From: Arthrobacter echini | GTDB taxonomy: Bacteria; Actinomycetota; Actinomycetes; Actinomycetales; Micrococcaceae | Length of the DNA: 64,000 nt | Direction of reading: 5' to 3' | Assembly (NCBI RefSeq): GCF_008107445.1 | Contig: NZ_VSLD01000003.1 | Span: 426,685-490,684 of the forward strand | Notes under the pieces: model-generated | Database searches by the model: none | Seen by the model: only the letters and a program-made list of their open reading frames with translations | Told to the model about the DNA's origin: nothing | In this document: positions 9,260 to 18,519 of the stretch, piece by piece | How the letters are laid out: each line of letters opens with the position of its first letter | How positions within the stretch are numbered: position 1 is the stretch's first letter | Translations under genes and position numbers: made by a program

Positions 9260-9677
9260 AGTCGTCCACGCCGCCGTCGCCGCTGAGGCGATCACCCCCG
9301 AGGAGGCGCATACCGGCGTCGACTCGCCGCACTGCGGCGCCATCGTGGGCTTCAGCGGCGTCGTCCGGGACCACGACGGCGGCCGCGGCGTGACGTCGCT
9401 CAGCTACTCCGCGCACCCGAGCGCCGAACGGGTCATCCGCGAGGTGGCCGAGGAGATCGCGAGCAGGCACGACGGCATCCGGATCTGGGTGGCGCACCGG
9501 GTGGGACCGCTGGCCATCGGGGACCAGGCGCTGGTCGCCGCGGTCGGGGCAGCACACCGCGGGGAGGCCTTCAGGGCCTGCTCCGATCTCGTGGACCTCG
9601 TCAAGGAGCGCGTACCCGTCTGGAAGGAGCAGTTCTTCTCGGACGGCACCGTCGAATGGGTGGGTATCGGACAGTAG
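9246..9677 (+). CDS. moaE: Molybdopterin synthase catalytic subunit MoaE
   Basis: A 143-residue large subunit that, with MoaD, forms the dithiolene of molybdopterin. Features are CGAIVGFSGVVRDHDGG, the helix with RVIREVAEEIA, WVAHRVGPLAIGDQALV and the catalytic-lysine region LVKERVPVWKEQFF. ATG 9246 has GGAGG six bases upstream, lying inside the end of the preceding gene. Its stop codon TAG is also the beginning of the TAGGCT element that serves dapB. Confidence 0.95.
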   Translation: MTTGEVVHAAVAAEAITPEEAHTGVDSPHCGAIVGFSGVVRDHDGGRGVTSLSYSAHPSAERVIREVAEEIASRHDGIRIWVAHRVGPLAIGDQALVAAVGAAHRGEAFRACSDLVDLVKERVPVWKEQFFSDGTVEWVGIGQ

Positions 9678-9680
9678 GCT
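9675..9680 (+). promoter_or_regulatory. Leaderless-type -10 element of dapB
   Basis: TAGGCT ends 6 nt before ATG 9687 and shares its first three bases with the moaE stop codon. The six bases in between (GGAGGC) also look like a ribosome site, so dapB could be translated either from its own leaderless mRNA or from read-through of the moa operon. Confidence 0.5.
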
Positions 9681-9686
9681 GGAGGC

Positions 9687-10457
9687 ATGACCGAACTGAT
9701 GCCCGTCGGCGTGCTGGGTGCACGCGGACGCATGGGCGCCGCGGCCGTCGCCGCGATCCGGGCCGCACCCGGGCTGGAACTCGTCGCAGCGCTCGGCAGC
9801 AGTGACCCGCTCGACCCGCTGGTATCTGCCGGAGCCCGTGTGGTCGTCGATCTCACGGTCCCCGACGCGACGTACGACAACGTGGTGTTCGCCGTCCGGC
9901 ACGGGATGCACGCCGTGGTGGGGACCACCGGGTGGACGCCGGAGCGGCTGGAGCAGCTCTCGGCGGTCCTCGTCGAAGCGCCCGGCACCGGGGTGCTGAT
10001 CGCCCCGAACTTCGCCCTCGGCTCCGTGCTCGCCACGGCCTTCGCGGCTACGGCGGCGCGGTACTTCGAGTCCGTGGAGATCGTCGAGCTGCATCACCCG
10101 GACAAGATCGACGCACCGTCGGGCACGGCGGCACGCACCGCACGGCTCGTCGCCGCAGCACGCAGCGCAGCCGGTGTGCCGGAGGCACCCGACGCCACGC
10201 GGGACCCGCTCGACGGCGCGCGCGGGGCCACGATCGACGGTATCCCGGTGCACTCCGTGCGGCTGCGCGGACTCACGGCGCACCAGGAGGTGCTGCTCGG
10301 CAGTCCCGGTGAGCTGCTGACGCTCCGGCACGATTCCTTCGATCACGCCTCCTTCATGCCCGGTGTGCTGCTCGGTATCCGCTCCGTGGCGGAGCATCCC
10401 GGGCTCACGGTGGGACTCGACGGCTATCTGGACCTGCAGACCGGCGCCGCGTCGTGA
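9687..10457 (+). CDS. dapB: 4-hydroxy-tetrahydrodipicolinate reductase DapB
   Basis: An NAD(P)H-dependent reductase of the diaminopimelate/lysine pathway; 256 residues. The Rossmann motif GVLGARGRMG lies at the N-terminus, with VVGTTGWT and APNFALG in the nucleotide domain. The catalytic signature ELHHPDKIDAPSGTA spans about residues 133-147. It belongs to the same pathway as dapA (12281) and dapF (25485) in this window. The stop overlaps the next gene by four bases. Confidence 0.97.
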   Translation: MTELMPVGVLGARGRMGAAAVAAIRAAPGLELVAALGSSDPLDPLVSAGARVVVDLTVPDATYDNVVFAVRHGMHAVVGTTGWTPERLEQLSAVLVEAPGTGVLIAPNFALGSVLATAFAATAARYFESVEIVELHHPDKIDAPSGTAARTARLVAAARSAAGVPEAPDATRDPLDGARGATIDGIPVHSVRLRGLTAHQEVLLGSPGELLTLRHDSFDHASFMPGVLLGIRSVAEHPGLTVGLDGYLDLQTGAAS

Positions 10458-10939
10458 AACTCCTGGAGTTCTACCGGGAGCACAGCGTGAAGCTCGGTGT
10501 GCTGCTCGTGACCGCGCTGCTCGTCTTCTGGCTCGTCATCGCCTTCCAGCGCAGTTTCCTGCTGCTCGGCGATCCGGAGCCCGTGGCGAAGGCGATCGGT
10601 GCGGGCTATCTGCTGCTGCCGTGCATCGGCGCCTGGGCCATGATCCGTGAACTGCTGTTCGGCGCCCGGACGCAGCGCATGGCGAGGCAGCTCGAGAGCG
10701 AGGGCGGCCTGCCCGTCGACGACCTGCCGAGGACGCCGGCCGGGCGGATCGTCCGGTCCGCGGCGGACGCGGCGTTCCCCGCGTACCAGGCCGAGGTCGA
10801 GGCCGACCCGGAGAGCTGGCGAGGCCGCTTCAGGCTCTCGTGCGCGTACGACGTCGCGGGGGACCGCAAGCGCGCCCGGCAGGCGATGCGCGACGCCGCT
10901 CGGCTGTACCGGGAGCACGGCGAGGGATCCGCGGCCTGA
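10454..10939 (+). CDS. Small membrane protein of unknown function, coupled to dapB
   Basis: A 161-residue protein that I do not recognise as a named family. Two hydrophobic helices lie near residues 14-32 and 45-62 (VLLVTALLVFWLVIAF; AGYLLLPCIGAWAMI). A cytoplasmic, charged, mostly helical tail follows and ends in a TPR-like stretch (RGRFRLSCAYDVAGDRKRARQAMRDAARLY). GTG 10454 overlaps the dapB stop by four bases, so it is translationally coupled. The codon pattern and protein composition are those of a real gene. Confidence 0.75.
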   Translation: MKLLEFYREHSVKLGVLLVTALLVFWLVIAFQRSFLLLGDPEPVAKAIGAGYLLLPCIGAWAMIRELLFGARTQRMARQLESEGGLPVDDLPRTPAGRIVRSAADAAFPAYQAEVEADPESWRGRFRLSCAYDVAGDRKRARQAMRDAARLYREHGEGSAA

Positions 10940-10958
10940 GACCGGCGCGGGACCGCCC

Positions 10959-12140
10959 CTAGCGCTGGCGCTCGATGACGCCCTCGCGTGCAGCTCCCGC
11001 AGCTCCCGAGGTGAGGAGCTCCAGCGGTCCGCGGGAGTTCAGGCGGCGGAAGAGGATGCCGACGCCGACCGCGACGAGGATCTGCACCCAGAGCAGCAGC
11101 AGCGGATCGGGCAGCTGCTCCAGCTGGTCGGCGACACTCATGGCGGCGACGTGCAGGCTGTAGAGGGTCAGCGTCATGGCACCCGGCGCCGAGAGTGGCA
11201 GCAGGACCTGCGGGAATCTACGGGTCAGCAGGAGGCACAGACCCACGACGGCTGCCGCGCACCCCGCCACGTGCACCAGATCCGGCGGCGTCCCCGCGTG
11301 GGGCGCGCTCACCGCGAGCCACCACCAGGACCCCGACTGGTCCACGCCGCCGAGCCCCACGTCGAGCATCGCCTCCAGCGGGTACCTGCTCCCGTCCGGC
11401 GTCTGCAGCAGGGCCGCCAGTCCGCCGCCCGGTCCGAGCAGTTGCGCGCTGACGAGCTTCGCGCCGACGGCAGCGGCGACACCGCCACCGACGAGCGCCA
11501 GCTGGACACCCAGGCGGGCCAGCTCGAGCCGCCCGATCATCATGCCCACGAGCACCAGTCCGAGCCACTGCAGCACCGGGTAGTACCCGGTGAGGAAGAT
11601 GTCGGCGGCCAGCGTCTGCGGAACGAGGAAATGCTCGAAGACCGGATTGTCGCCGAGGGCGGGTGGGTCGACGGTGGCGGACACCGGGGGCCGCAGCAGG
11701 TACGCCACGACCGGTGACAGGAGCAACCAGGCCGCAGCCCAGCCGGCGAGCGCTCCGGCCCGCAGGCCTGTGAAGGGCAGGGCGACCAGGAACAGGACGC
11801 CGTAATGGAAGAGGATGATCGCGATGTTCGTCTCGAGACCGCCGAGCGCGAGACCGATGCAGGCGATGATCAGGGCGCGGACGAGGATGCCCCTCCGGTC
11901 CGCGGACAGGGTCCGGTCGCGGTGGGGAGTGCTGCCGCCGGTGAGCAGTGCCAGGCCGATACCGGCGACCACGGCGAAGAGGGCCGAGGCGCGGCCCGCG
12001 AACAGCAGTGCCGTCCAGGTCGCCTCGACGGTCCCCGGGACGTACAGGGGAAGCACGTGCGTGCTCATCATGCCGAAGAGCGCCACCCCGCGGGCAGCAT
12101 CGATCCCGGTCAGCCGCCGGGAAGCGGGCATCGTGTGCAT
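10959..12140 (-). CDS. Acyltransferase-like multi-pass membrane protein (HGSNAT/DUF418-type)
   Basis: About 393 residues and roughly ten hydrophobic helices. It opens with RLTGIDAARGVALFGMMSTHVLP, the signature of the heparan-alpha-glucosaminide N-acetyltransferase-like and DUF418 membrane families. Late helices carry LSAPGAMTLTLYSLHV, also typical. The substrate is unknown. The frame is open to 12236, but I chose ATG 12140 (a second ATG lies at 12131) because the longer N-terminus has no family character. No ribosome site is obvious at either, so the start is uncertain. It lies between dapB and dapA on the other strand and looks like an insertion into a conserved gene order. Confidence 0.75.
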   Translation of the reverse strand: MHTMPASRRLTGIDAARGVALFGMMSTHVLPLYVPGTVEATWTALLFAGRASALFAVVAGIGLALLTGGSTPHRDRTLSADRRGILVRALIIACIGLALGGLETNIAIILFHYGVLFLVALPFTGLRAGALAGWAAAWLLLSPVVAYLLRPPVSATVDPPALGDNPVFEHFLVPQTLAADIFLTGYYPVLQWLGLVLVGMMIGRLELARLGVQLALVGGGVAAAVGAKLVSAQLLGPGGGLAALLQTPDGSRYPLEAMLDVGLGGVDQSGSWWWLAVSAPHAGTPPDLVHVAGCAAAVVGLCLLLTRRFPQVLLPLSAPGAMTLTLYSLHVAAMSVADQLEQLPDPLLLLWVQILVAVGVGILFRRLNSRGPLELLTSGAAGAAREGVIERQR

Positions 12141-12267
12141 CCAGCCATGGTCCCACAGGGGCCTGCGCGCCCGATCCGACGCGCGCGCCACCGCCGTCGC
12201 CGTCGATACCCCCGATGCCGCCACCCGCTGCCCCACGCGGCTCGCACCGCCGAGGAGTCCGAACGGG

Positions 12268-12273
12268 TAATCT
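12268..12273 (+). promoter_or_regulatory. Leaderless -10 element of dapA
   Basis: TAATCT ends 7 nt before ATG 12281, and no ribosome-binding site exists in the gap (CGTTTTC). This is one of the clearest leaderless starts here, because the upstream gene is on the opposite strand and dapA must have its own promoter. Confidence 0.7.
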
Positions 12274-12280
12274 CGTTTTC

Positions 12281-13207
12281 ATGGCTGACACCCCCTCGCG
12301 CTCCCTTCCGTTCGGCTCACTCGTGACCGCCATGGTCACCCCGTTCACCGCCGACGGCGCCGTGGACCTCGACACCACGGCGGCCCTGGCCGCGAAGCTC
12401 GTCGATGACGGGTGCGACGCGCTGGTGGTCTCGGGAACCACGGGGGAGACCTCCACGCTCGAGGACTCCGAGAAGGAGGACCTCTACCGCGTTGTCGTGG
12501 AGACGGTGGGGGACCGCGCTCGGGTCATCGCCGGAACGGGGACGAACCACACCTCGCACTCGGTCGAGATGGCACGGCGCGCCCAGCGGGCCGGGGCACA
12601 CGCACAGCTCGTCGTGACGCCGTACTACAACAAGCCCTCCCAATCGGGTGTCGTGGCACACTTCGAGGCGATCGCCGCGGCGACCGAGCTGCCGATCATG
12701 ATCTACGACATCCCGGGCCGGTCGGCTATCCCGATCGCCACCGAGACGATGCTGCGCCTGGCCGAGAACCCGAGGATCGGCGCGCTCAAGGACGCCAAGG
12801 CTGACTTCGCGGCCGTCACCCGCGTCCTCGCCTCCACCGATCTCCACGTGTACTCGGGCGACGACGGTCTCACCCTTCCCTGGATGGCCGCGGGGGCCGT
12901 CGGTGTGGTCAGCGTCAGCGCACACGTGGCCACCGCCGCCTTCCGGTCCCTTGTCGACGCCGCGACCCGCGGCGACATGGTGGAGGCCCGGCGGATCCAC
13001 TTCGAGCTCGACCCGGTGGTCCGCGCCGTCATGACCCACATCCCCGGAGCCGTCTCCACCAAGCGGATCCTGCAGCTGACGGGAGTGCTGCCGAACGCCG
13101 TCGTGCGCCTGCCCCTCGTGGAGCCCACGGAGGCCGAACTGGCACCGGTGCTCGCCGACCTGGCGGAGGCAGGCTGGGACCTCGCCGGCACGGGACAGCG
13201 CGCGTGA
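12281..13207 (+). CDS. dapA: 4-hydroxy-tetrahydrodipicolinate synthase DapA
   Basis: Condenses pyruvate with aspartate semialdehyde in lysine/diaminopimelate synthesis; 308 residues, a TIM barrel. Motifs are GTTGETSTL, the active-site tyrosine in VTPYYNKPSQ, YDIPGRSA, and the Schiff-base lysine in ALKDAK (about residue 170). The start ATG 12281 fits the leaderless promoter and the family's usual N-terminus (LVTAMVTPF). It overlaps RNase J by four bases. Confidence 0.97.
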   Translation: MADTPSRSLPFGSLVTAMVTPFTADGAVDLDTTAALAAKLVDDGCDALVVSGTTGETSTLEDSEKEDLYRVVVETVGDRARVIAGTGTNHTSHSVEMARRAQRAGAHAQLVVTPYYNKPSQSGVVAHFEAIAAATELPIMIYDIPGRSAIPIATETMLRLAENPRIGALKDAKADFAAVTRVLASTDLHVYSGDDGLTLPWMAAGAVGVVSVSAHVATAAFRSLVDAATRGDMVEARRIHFELDPVVRAVMTHIPGAVSTKRILQLTGVLPNAVVRLPLVEPTEAELAPVLADLAEAGWDLAGTGQRA

Positions 13208-14904
13208 GCCGCGCGGACGCCCGCGCGTCCCTGCCGCTCGGCCCGCCCCCGGAGCTCGCGCCGGGCACCCTGCGGATCGTCCCGCTGGGCGGCCTCGGGG
13301 AGATCGGGCGCAACATGGCGGTCTTCGAGATCGACGGCAAACTGCTGATCGTCGACTGCGGCGTCCTCTTCCCCGAGGTGACCCAGCCCGGGGTGGACGT
13401 GATCCTGCCCGATTTCTCCTTCATCGAGGACCGGATGGACGACGTCGTGGGGCTGGTCCTCACGCACGGTCACGAGGACCACATCGGTGCGGTGCCCTAT
13501 CTCCTCCGGCACAGGCCGGACCTCCCCGTCATCGGCTCCCAGCTGACCCTCGCGCTCGTCGAGGCGAAGCTCCAGGAGCACCGCATCCGGCCGTACACGC
13601 TCACGGTGACGGAGGGCCAGATCGAGCAGTTCGGGCCGTTCGAATGCGAGTTCGTGGCGGTCAACCACTCCATCCCGGATGCACTGGCGGTCTTCGTCCG
13701 CACCCGGGCGGGCACCGTGCTCCACACGGGCGACTTCAAGCTGGACCAGCTGCCGCTGGACGGCCGCATCACCGACCTGCGGGCCTTCGCGCGCCTCGGC
13801 GAGGAGGGTGTGGACCTGCTCATGGTCGACTCGACGAACGCCGACGTGCCCGGCTTCACCACCGGCGAACGTGAGATCGGCCCGGTCCTCGAGTCCCTGT
13901 TCGGCCAGGTCCGCAAGCGGATCATCGTCGCCTCCTTCTCCTCGCACGTGCATCGGGTCCAGCAGGTCCTCGACGCCGCTGCCGCCCACGAGCGCTTCGT
14001 GTGCTTCGCCGGTCGGTCGATGGTGCGGAACATGGCCATCGCCGCGAAACTGGGTTACCTGAAGGTGCCGGACGGCATCCTGGTGGACATCAAGAACGTG
14101 GACGAGCTGCCGGACGACCGTGTGGTCCTGATGTCCACCGGCTCGCAGGGCGAACCGATGGCGGCGCTCTCGCGCATGGCCGCCGGTGAGCACCGCATCA
14201 CCGTCGGTACGGGGGACACCGTGATCCTCGCCTCGTCGCTGATCCCGGGGAACGAGAACGCGGTCTACCGCGTCATCAACGGGCTGCTCAAACTCGGTGC
14301 CGACGTGATCCACAAGGGCAACGCGAAGGTGCACGTGTCCGGGCACGCGGCGGCCGGCGAGCTGCTCTACTGCTACAACATCCTCCGGCCGAGATACGTC
14401 ATGCCGGTGCACGGGGAGACCCGTCACCTCATCGCCAACGGGAGGCTCGCGCAGCAGACCGGCGTACCGGCGTCGAATGTGCTGCTCACCGAGGACGGCT
14501 CAGTGATCGACCTGGTGGACGGCACGGCCGGGATCGTCGGCACCGTGGAGTGCGGCTACGTCTACGTGGACGGGGCGAGCGTCGGTGAGATCACCGATGC
14601 GGATCTGCTCGACCGGAGGATCCTCGGCGAGGAGGGTTTCATCTCGATCATCACGGTGGTGGATCGGACCACCGGCAAGATCGTCTCGGGCCCCGACATC
14701 CACGCCCGCGGTTTCGCCGAGGACGATGCAGTCTTCGACGAGATCAAGCCCGCGATCAGTGCGGGTCTCGAGGAGGCCGTGACGGCCGACGCCGACCACA
14801 CCGTCCACCAGCTGCAGCAGGTGGTCCGGCGCATCATCGGGACCTGGGTCAACCGCCGCTATCGCAGGCGCCCCATGATCATCCCCGTGGTCCTCGAGGC
14901 CTGA
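13204..14904 (+). CDS. rnj: Ribonuclease J
   Basis: A metallo-beta-lactamase/beta-CASP ribonuclease with endo- and 5' exonuclease activity in RNA processing; 566 residues. The N-terminus has VPLGGLGEIGRNM. The HGHEDH zinc motif is at residues 88-93, FAVNHSIPD-type (here VAVNHSIPD) and HTGDFK follow, then the beta-CASP domain with STGSQGEPMAA. The C-terminus carries HVSGHAAAGEL and a terminal domain. The GTG start overlaps dapA's stop, so the two are co-transcribed, a common actinobacterial arrangement. Confidence 0.96.
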   Translation: MSRADARASLPLGPPPELAPGTLRIVPLGGLGEIGRNMAVFEIDGKLLIVDCGVLFPEVTQPGVDVILPDFSFIEDRMDDVVGLVLTHGHEDHIGAVPYLLRHRPDLPVIGSQLTLALVEAKLQEHRIRPYTLTVTEGQIEQFGPFECEFVAVNHSIPDALAVFVRTRAGTVLHTGDFKLDQLPLDGRITDLRAFARLGEEGVDLLMVDSTNADVPGFTTGEREIGPVLESLFGQVRKRIIVASFSSHVHRVQQVLDAAAAHERFVCFAGRSMVRNMAIAAKLGYLKVPDGILVDIKNVDELPDDRVVLMSTGSQGEPMAALSRMAAGEHRITVGTGDTVILASSLIPGNENAVYRVINGLLKLGADVIHKGNAKVHVSGHAAAGELLYCYNILRPRYVMPVHGETRHLIANGRLAQQTGVPASNVLLTEDGSVIDLVDGTAGIVGTVECGYVYVDGASVGEITDADLLDRRILGEEGFISIITVVDRTTGKIVSGPDIHARGFAEDDAVFDEIKPAISAGLEEAVTADADHTVHQLQQVVRRIIGTWVNRRYRRRPMIIPVVLEA

Positions 14905-14945
14905 TCCGCACGCCCCGGAGCTGCTGGATCGCGGGCCCCGTCGGG

Positions 14946-14951
14946 TACCGT
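14946..14951 (+). promoter_or_regulatory. Leaderless -10 element of ftsK
   Basis: TACCGT is separated by 7 nt from ATG 14959. The same TACCGT hexamer also serves the proposed lexA promoter. The spacing favours ATG 14959 over the in-frame GTG 14950 and ATG 14953. Confidence 0.5.
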
Positions 14952-14958
14952 GATGACC

Positions 14959-17922
14959 ATGGCAACTCGAACGTCCCCTGCCCCCCGCGGCCAGCAGCGC
15001 ACCCGCAGCAAGGGCGCGACGGCAAAGGGCCCGACGACGACGGCCCGCGGGAAGACAGCCGCCGCGCGACCCGCCAGGGCGAGCGGCTCCCCGAAGGACC
15101 AGGGGCGCACGACTCCCGCGACGCGCCAGTCTGAGGCGACACCCGAGCCGCGGCAGGACGACCGTCCGGCCCTCCCCGTGCGGGTGATCCGTGCCACCTG
15201 GATGTCCCTGGCTCGCCTCACCGGTTCGGCAGTCCGCAAGTTCGGTCACGACGTGCATCCCGAGCGCGAACTGCGGCGGGACGGCTCGGGATTCTTCCTG
15301 CTCCTGCTCGCGCTGGCCGTCGCCGCCGTCGAGTGGTGGGCCCTGACCGGGATCATCGCCGACAGCGTCCACGCCGCCGCCGGGGGTACCTTCGGCTGGA
15401 TGGCACTGCTCGTGCCGTTCATGCTGGGCATCGGCGCCGTCCGCCTCTTCCGCTACCCGGAGCGTCAGCGCGCCAACAACCGCATCGCCATCGGTGAGCT
15501 GTTCATCCTGTTCGCCGGATCCGGGATCGCGCACCTCGTGGGCGGACAGCCCACGCTCTCGGAGGGACTCGACGCCCTGTGGCGGGCCGGGGGAGTGGTC
15601 GGCTTCCTCGTGGCCGGCCCCCTCACCGCACTCCTGACCGCCTGGCCGGTGGGGATCCTGCTCTCCGTCGTCGTCTTCCTCGGTCTGCTCATCATCACGG
15701 CGACACCCTTCCGGCACATCCCGTCCCGGCTGCGGGCGCTGTACGAGCACCTCATGGGCCAGGACCTCGCGGACGCGCGTGGATCCGGCGACCACCCGGA
15801 GGATGCCGAGGAGCACGACCAGAGTTATCTCTACGCCGGCCACGGTTCCACGGCCACCCCCAAGCCCAAGCGGCGCAAGCGCCTGTTCGGCAAGGACCAG
15901 TCGGAGGACCGCCCGGCGGACGACGACGACACCGGCTTCGTGGGCGACGAGGCCTTCGAGCGGGCCGTCGTCGAGGACGAGGAGCGCCGCGCCCGCGAGA
16001 GCGGTGCCAGTGAGAGCGGTGCCGGTGAGGGCGGTGCCGCCGTGCCGCCGGGGGTGCGCCGTCCCACTAAGCAGGAGCGCGCCGCGGAGAATCTCAAGCG
16101 AGCGCAGGGGATCGGCGTCCCGGAGTCGCCGGACCACGCCCCTGCCGTTCCCGGCCGCCCGCCGCGGAACGCTCCGGAGGGCAGCACCGAGGCCATCGAC
16201 ATCGTCCCGGCGGCGAAGGCGCTGCTGGTCCCCTCGACCCCTGTCCAGCCGCAGGCGCCGCCGTCGCCGATCCCGCAGCGCACCGAGCAGTTGCAGCTCG
16301 CCGGCGACGTGGCCTACACGCTGCCGCCCTCGGACTACCTGCCTGCCGGGACCCCGCCGAAGGAACGCTCGGAGGCCAACGACGCCGTCGTCGCCGCCCT
16401 GACGCACACGCTGGACCAGTTCAACGTGGATGCCCGGGTAACCGGCTTCTCCCGCGGGCCGACCGTCACGCGCTACGAGATCGAGCTGGCGCCGGGCACC
16501 AAGGTGGAGCGGGTGACCGCGCTGTCGAAGAACATCTCCTACGCCGTCGCCAGTTCCGATGTGCGCATCCTCTCGCCCATCCCCGGAAAGTCCGCCATCG
16601 GGATCGAGATCCCGAACACCGATCGCGAGACGGTCTCGCTCGGCGACGTCCTGCGCTCGGGCAATGCCCGCAAGACGGACCATCCGATGGTGATGGGTGT
16701 CGGCAAGGACGTGGAGGGCGGCTTCGTCGTCGCGAACCTGGCCAAGATGCCCCACCTGCTCGTGGCCGGTGCCACCGGCGCGGGCAAGTCGTCCTTCGTG
16801 AACTCGATGATCACCTCCATCCTCATGCGCTCCACCCCCGACGAGGTACGCATGGTCATGGTGGATCCCAAGCGCGTCGAGCTGACGGCCTACGAGGGCG
16901 TGCCGCACCTGATCACGCCGATCATCACGAGTCCCAAGAAGGCCGCCGAGGCGCTCCAGTGGGTGGTCCGCGAGATGGACACGCGCTACGACGACCTGGC
17001 CAACTACGGGTACAAGCACATCGACGACTTCAACAAGGCGGTCCGCAACGGCAAGGTTGTCCCGCCGGAGGGTTCCAAGCGTGTGGTGCGGCCCTACCCC
17101 TATCTGCTGGTCATCGTGGACGAGCTCGCCGATCTGATGATGGTCGCCCCCCGCGACGTCGAGGACTCGATCGTGCGAATCACGCAGCTCGCCCGGGCCG
17201 CGGGGATCCACCTGGTCCTCGCGACGCAGCGACCCTCGGTGGATGTGGTCACAGGCCTGATCAAGGCGAACGTCCCCTCCCGCATGGCGTTCGCGACGTC
17301 GTCGGTCACCGATTCCCGTGTGGTGCTCGACCAGCCCGGCGCCGAGAAGCTGATCGGCCAGGGCGACGCCCTGTTCCTGCCGATGGGCGCCTCCAAGACC
17401 ATCCGCGTACAGGGCGCCTGGGTCACAGAGTCCGAGATCCATCGCGTCGTGGAGCACGTCAAGGGCCAGTTGCAGGCCGTGTACCGCGAGGACGTCGCCG
17501 TGGAGGCGCCGAAGAAGCAGATCGACGACGACATCGGGGACGATCTCGACGTGCTGCTCCAGGCCACCGAGCTCGTGGTGACCACCCAGTTCGGCTCCAC
17601 CTCGATGCTCCAGCGCAAGCTCCGGGTGGGATTCGCGAAAGCCGGCCGGCTCATGGACCTGCTGGAATCGCGCGGCGTCGTCGGACCCTCCGAGGGCTCG
17701 AAGGCGCGCGACGTGCTGGTCAAACCCGATGACCTCGCGCCGGTGCTGGCCGCCATGCGCGGCGACGATCCGCCCGCGCCGTCCGCTGCTCCCCGGGAGC
17801 CCGTCGATCTCGTGGCCGACGATCTTGCCTCCAGGACGCAGGCGGTGGAGTACTACGACGGCGCCGACAGCGGCGAGGGCGACGAGGGCTCCAGTGACGC
17901 CTGGAACCTGACCGGACGATAG
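14959..17922 (+). CDS. ftsK: DNA translocase FtsK/SpoIIIE family
   Basis: A septal DNA pump that clears chromosome DNA at division; 987 residues from ATG 14959. A basic, low-complexity N-terminus (about 75 residues) precedes four or more membrane helices (about residues 110-250). An acidic/proline-rich linker contains a 3 x 15-bp repeat. Then come the alpha-domain, the motor ATPase with Walker A GATGAGKSSF near residue 604 and Walker B LLVIVDELADLMM, and the C-terminal winged-helix gamma domain that reads polar KOPS sites (STSMLQRKLRVGFAKAGRLMD). Starts at 14950 and 14953 are possible. No operon overlap upstream; pgsA follows at once. Confidence 0.95.
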   Translation: MATRTSPAPRGQQRTRSKGATAKGPTTTARGKTAAARPARASGSPKDQGRTTPATRQSEATPEPRQDDRPALPVRVIRATWMSLARLTGSAVRKFGHDVHPERELRRDGSGFFLLLLALAVAAVEWWALTGIIADSVHAAAGGTFGWMALLVPFMLGIGAVRLFRYPERQRANNRIAIGELFILFAGSGIAHLVGGQPTLSEGLDALWRAGGVVGFLVAGPLTALLTAWPVGILLSVVVFLGLLIITATPFRHIPSRLRALYEHLMGQDLADARGSGDHPEDAEEHDQSYLYAGHGSTATPKPKRRKRLFGKDQSEDRPADDDDTGFVGDEAFERAVVEDEERRARESGASESGAGEGGAAVPPGVRRPTKQERAAENLKRAQGIGVPESPDHAPAVPGRPPRNAPEGSTEAIDIVPAAKALLVPSTPVQPQAPPSPIPQRTEQLQLAGDVAYTLPPSDYLPAGTPPKERSEANDAVVAALTHTLDQFNVDARVTGFSRGPTVTRYEIELAPGTKVERVTALSKNISYAVASSDVRILSPIPGKSAIGIEIPNTDRETVSLGDVLRSGNARKTDHPMVMGVGKDVEGGFVVANLAKMPHLLVAGATGAGKSSFVNSMITSILMRSTPDEVRMVMVDPKRVELTAYEGVPHLITPIITSPKKAAEALQWVVREMDTRYDDLANYGYKHIDDFNKAVRNGKVVPPEGSKRVVRPYPYLLVIVDELADLMMVAPRDVEDSIVRITQLARAAGIHLVLATQRPSVDVVTGLIKANVPSRMAFATSSVTDSRVVLDQPGAEKLIGQGDALFLPMGASKTIRVQGAWVTESEIHRVVEHVKGQLQAVYREDVAVEAPKKQIDDDIGDDLDVLLQATELVVTTQFGSTSMLQRKLRVGFAKAGRLMDLLESRGVVGPSEGSKARDVLVKPDDLAPVLAAMRGDDPPAPSAAPREPVDLVADDLASRTQAVEYYDGADSGEGDEGSSDAWNLTGR
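15997..16041 (+). repeat. 3 x 15-bp tandem repeat inside ftsK
   Basis: Three imperfect copies of a 15-base unit encode Glu-Ser/Gly-Gly-Ala-X in the linker between the membrane and motor regions. This is a likely slippage site in a disordered segment, where copy number may vary between strains without affecting the motor. Confidence 0.75.
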
Positions 17923-17931
17923 GTGGGCATC

Positions 17932-18519
17932 ATGAACAGTTCCCCGACCCCGGCGGTGCCGGTCCTGAACATCGCGAACGTCCTGACGGTCGTGCGGATC
18001 CTGCTGGTGCCCTTCTTCATCTGGTTCCTCCTGCTCGACGACGCGCGGGGCGAGCTGTTCCGTTGGCTCGCCGTCCTGACCTTCGCCGTGGCGATCTACA
18101 CGGACAAGCTCGACGGCGACCTCGCCCGCAGCAGGGGGCTCATCACCGATTTCGGCAAGATCGCCGATCCGATCGCGGACAAGCTGCTCATCGGGTCGGC
18201 TCTCGTGCTGCTCTCGGTGCTCGGCGAGCTGTGGTGGTGGGTGACCATCGTGATCCTGGTCCGCGAGCTCGGCATCACGGTGCTGCGCTTCGCCGTAATC
18301 CGCTACGGCGTGATGCCGGCCTCGCGCGGGGGAAAGCTGAAGACCGTCGTGCAGACTGTCGCCATCCTCCTGTTCCTCCTTCCGCTGCAGTCACTGCTCG
18401 GTGACTGGGCGTGGTGGATCGCTGCCTTCGTGATGGCGGTGGCCGTCCTCATCACGGTCGTGACCGGCGTCGACTACATCGTGCAGGCGGCGCGGCTCCG
18501 GGCGGGAGCCCGCCGGTGA
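17932..18519 (+). CDS. pgsA: CDP-diacylglycerol--glycerol-3-phosphate 3-phosphatidyltransferase
   Basis: A membrane enzyme of phosphatidylglycerol synthesis; 195 residues. The CDP-alcohol phosphotransferase signature is seen as DKLDGDLARSRG, followed 8-12 residues later by DFGKIADPIADK. About five hydrophobic helices are visible. ATG 17932 was chosen because AGGTGGG lies just upstream; GTG 17923 directly after the ftsK stop is in frame too. The GTGA overlap at its end couples it to cinA. Confidence 0.94.
   Translation: MNSSPTPAVPVLNIANVLTVVRILLVPFFIWFLLLDDARGELFRWLAVLTFAVAIYTDKLDGDLARSRGLITDFGKIADPIADKLLIGSALVLLSVLGELWWWVTIVILVRELGITVLRFAVIRYGVMPASRGGKLKTVVQTVAILLFLLPLQSLLGDWAWWIAAFVMAVAVLITVVTGVDYIVQAARLRAGARR

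Noticed and set aside
16000..16041. CRISPR-like repeats in ftsK and infC
   Set aside because: Direct 15-bp in-frame repeats without spacers, inside coding sequence; codon repeats, not CRISPR.
14500..17457. About 985-codon open frame antisense to ftsK and rnj
   Set aside because: Shadow of two well-identified genes; no domain recognised in it.
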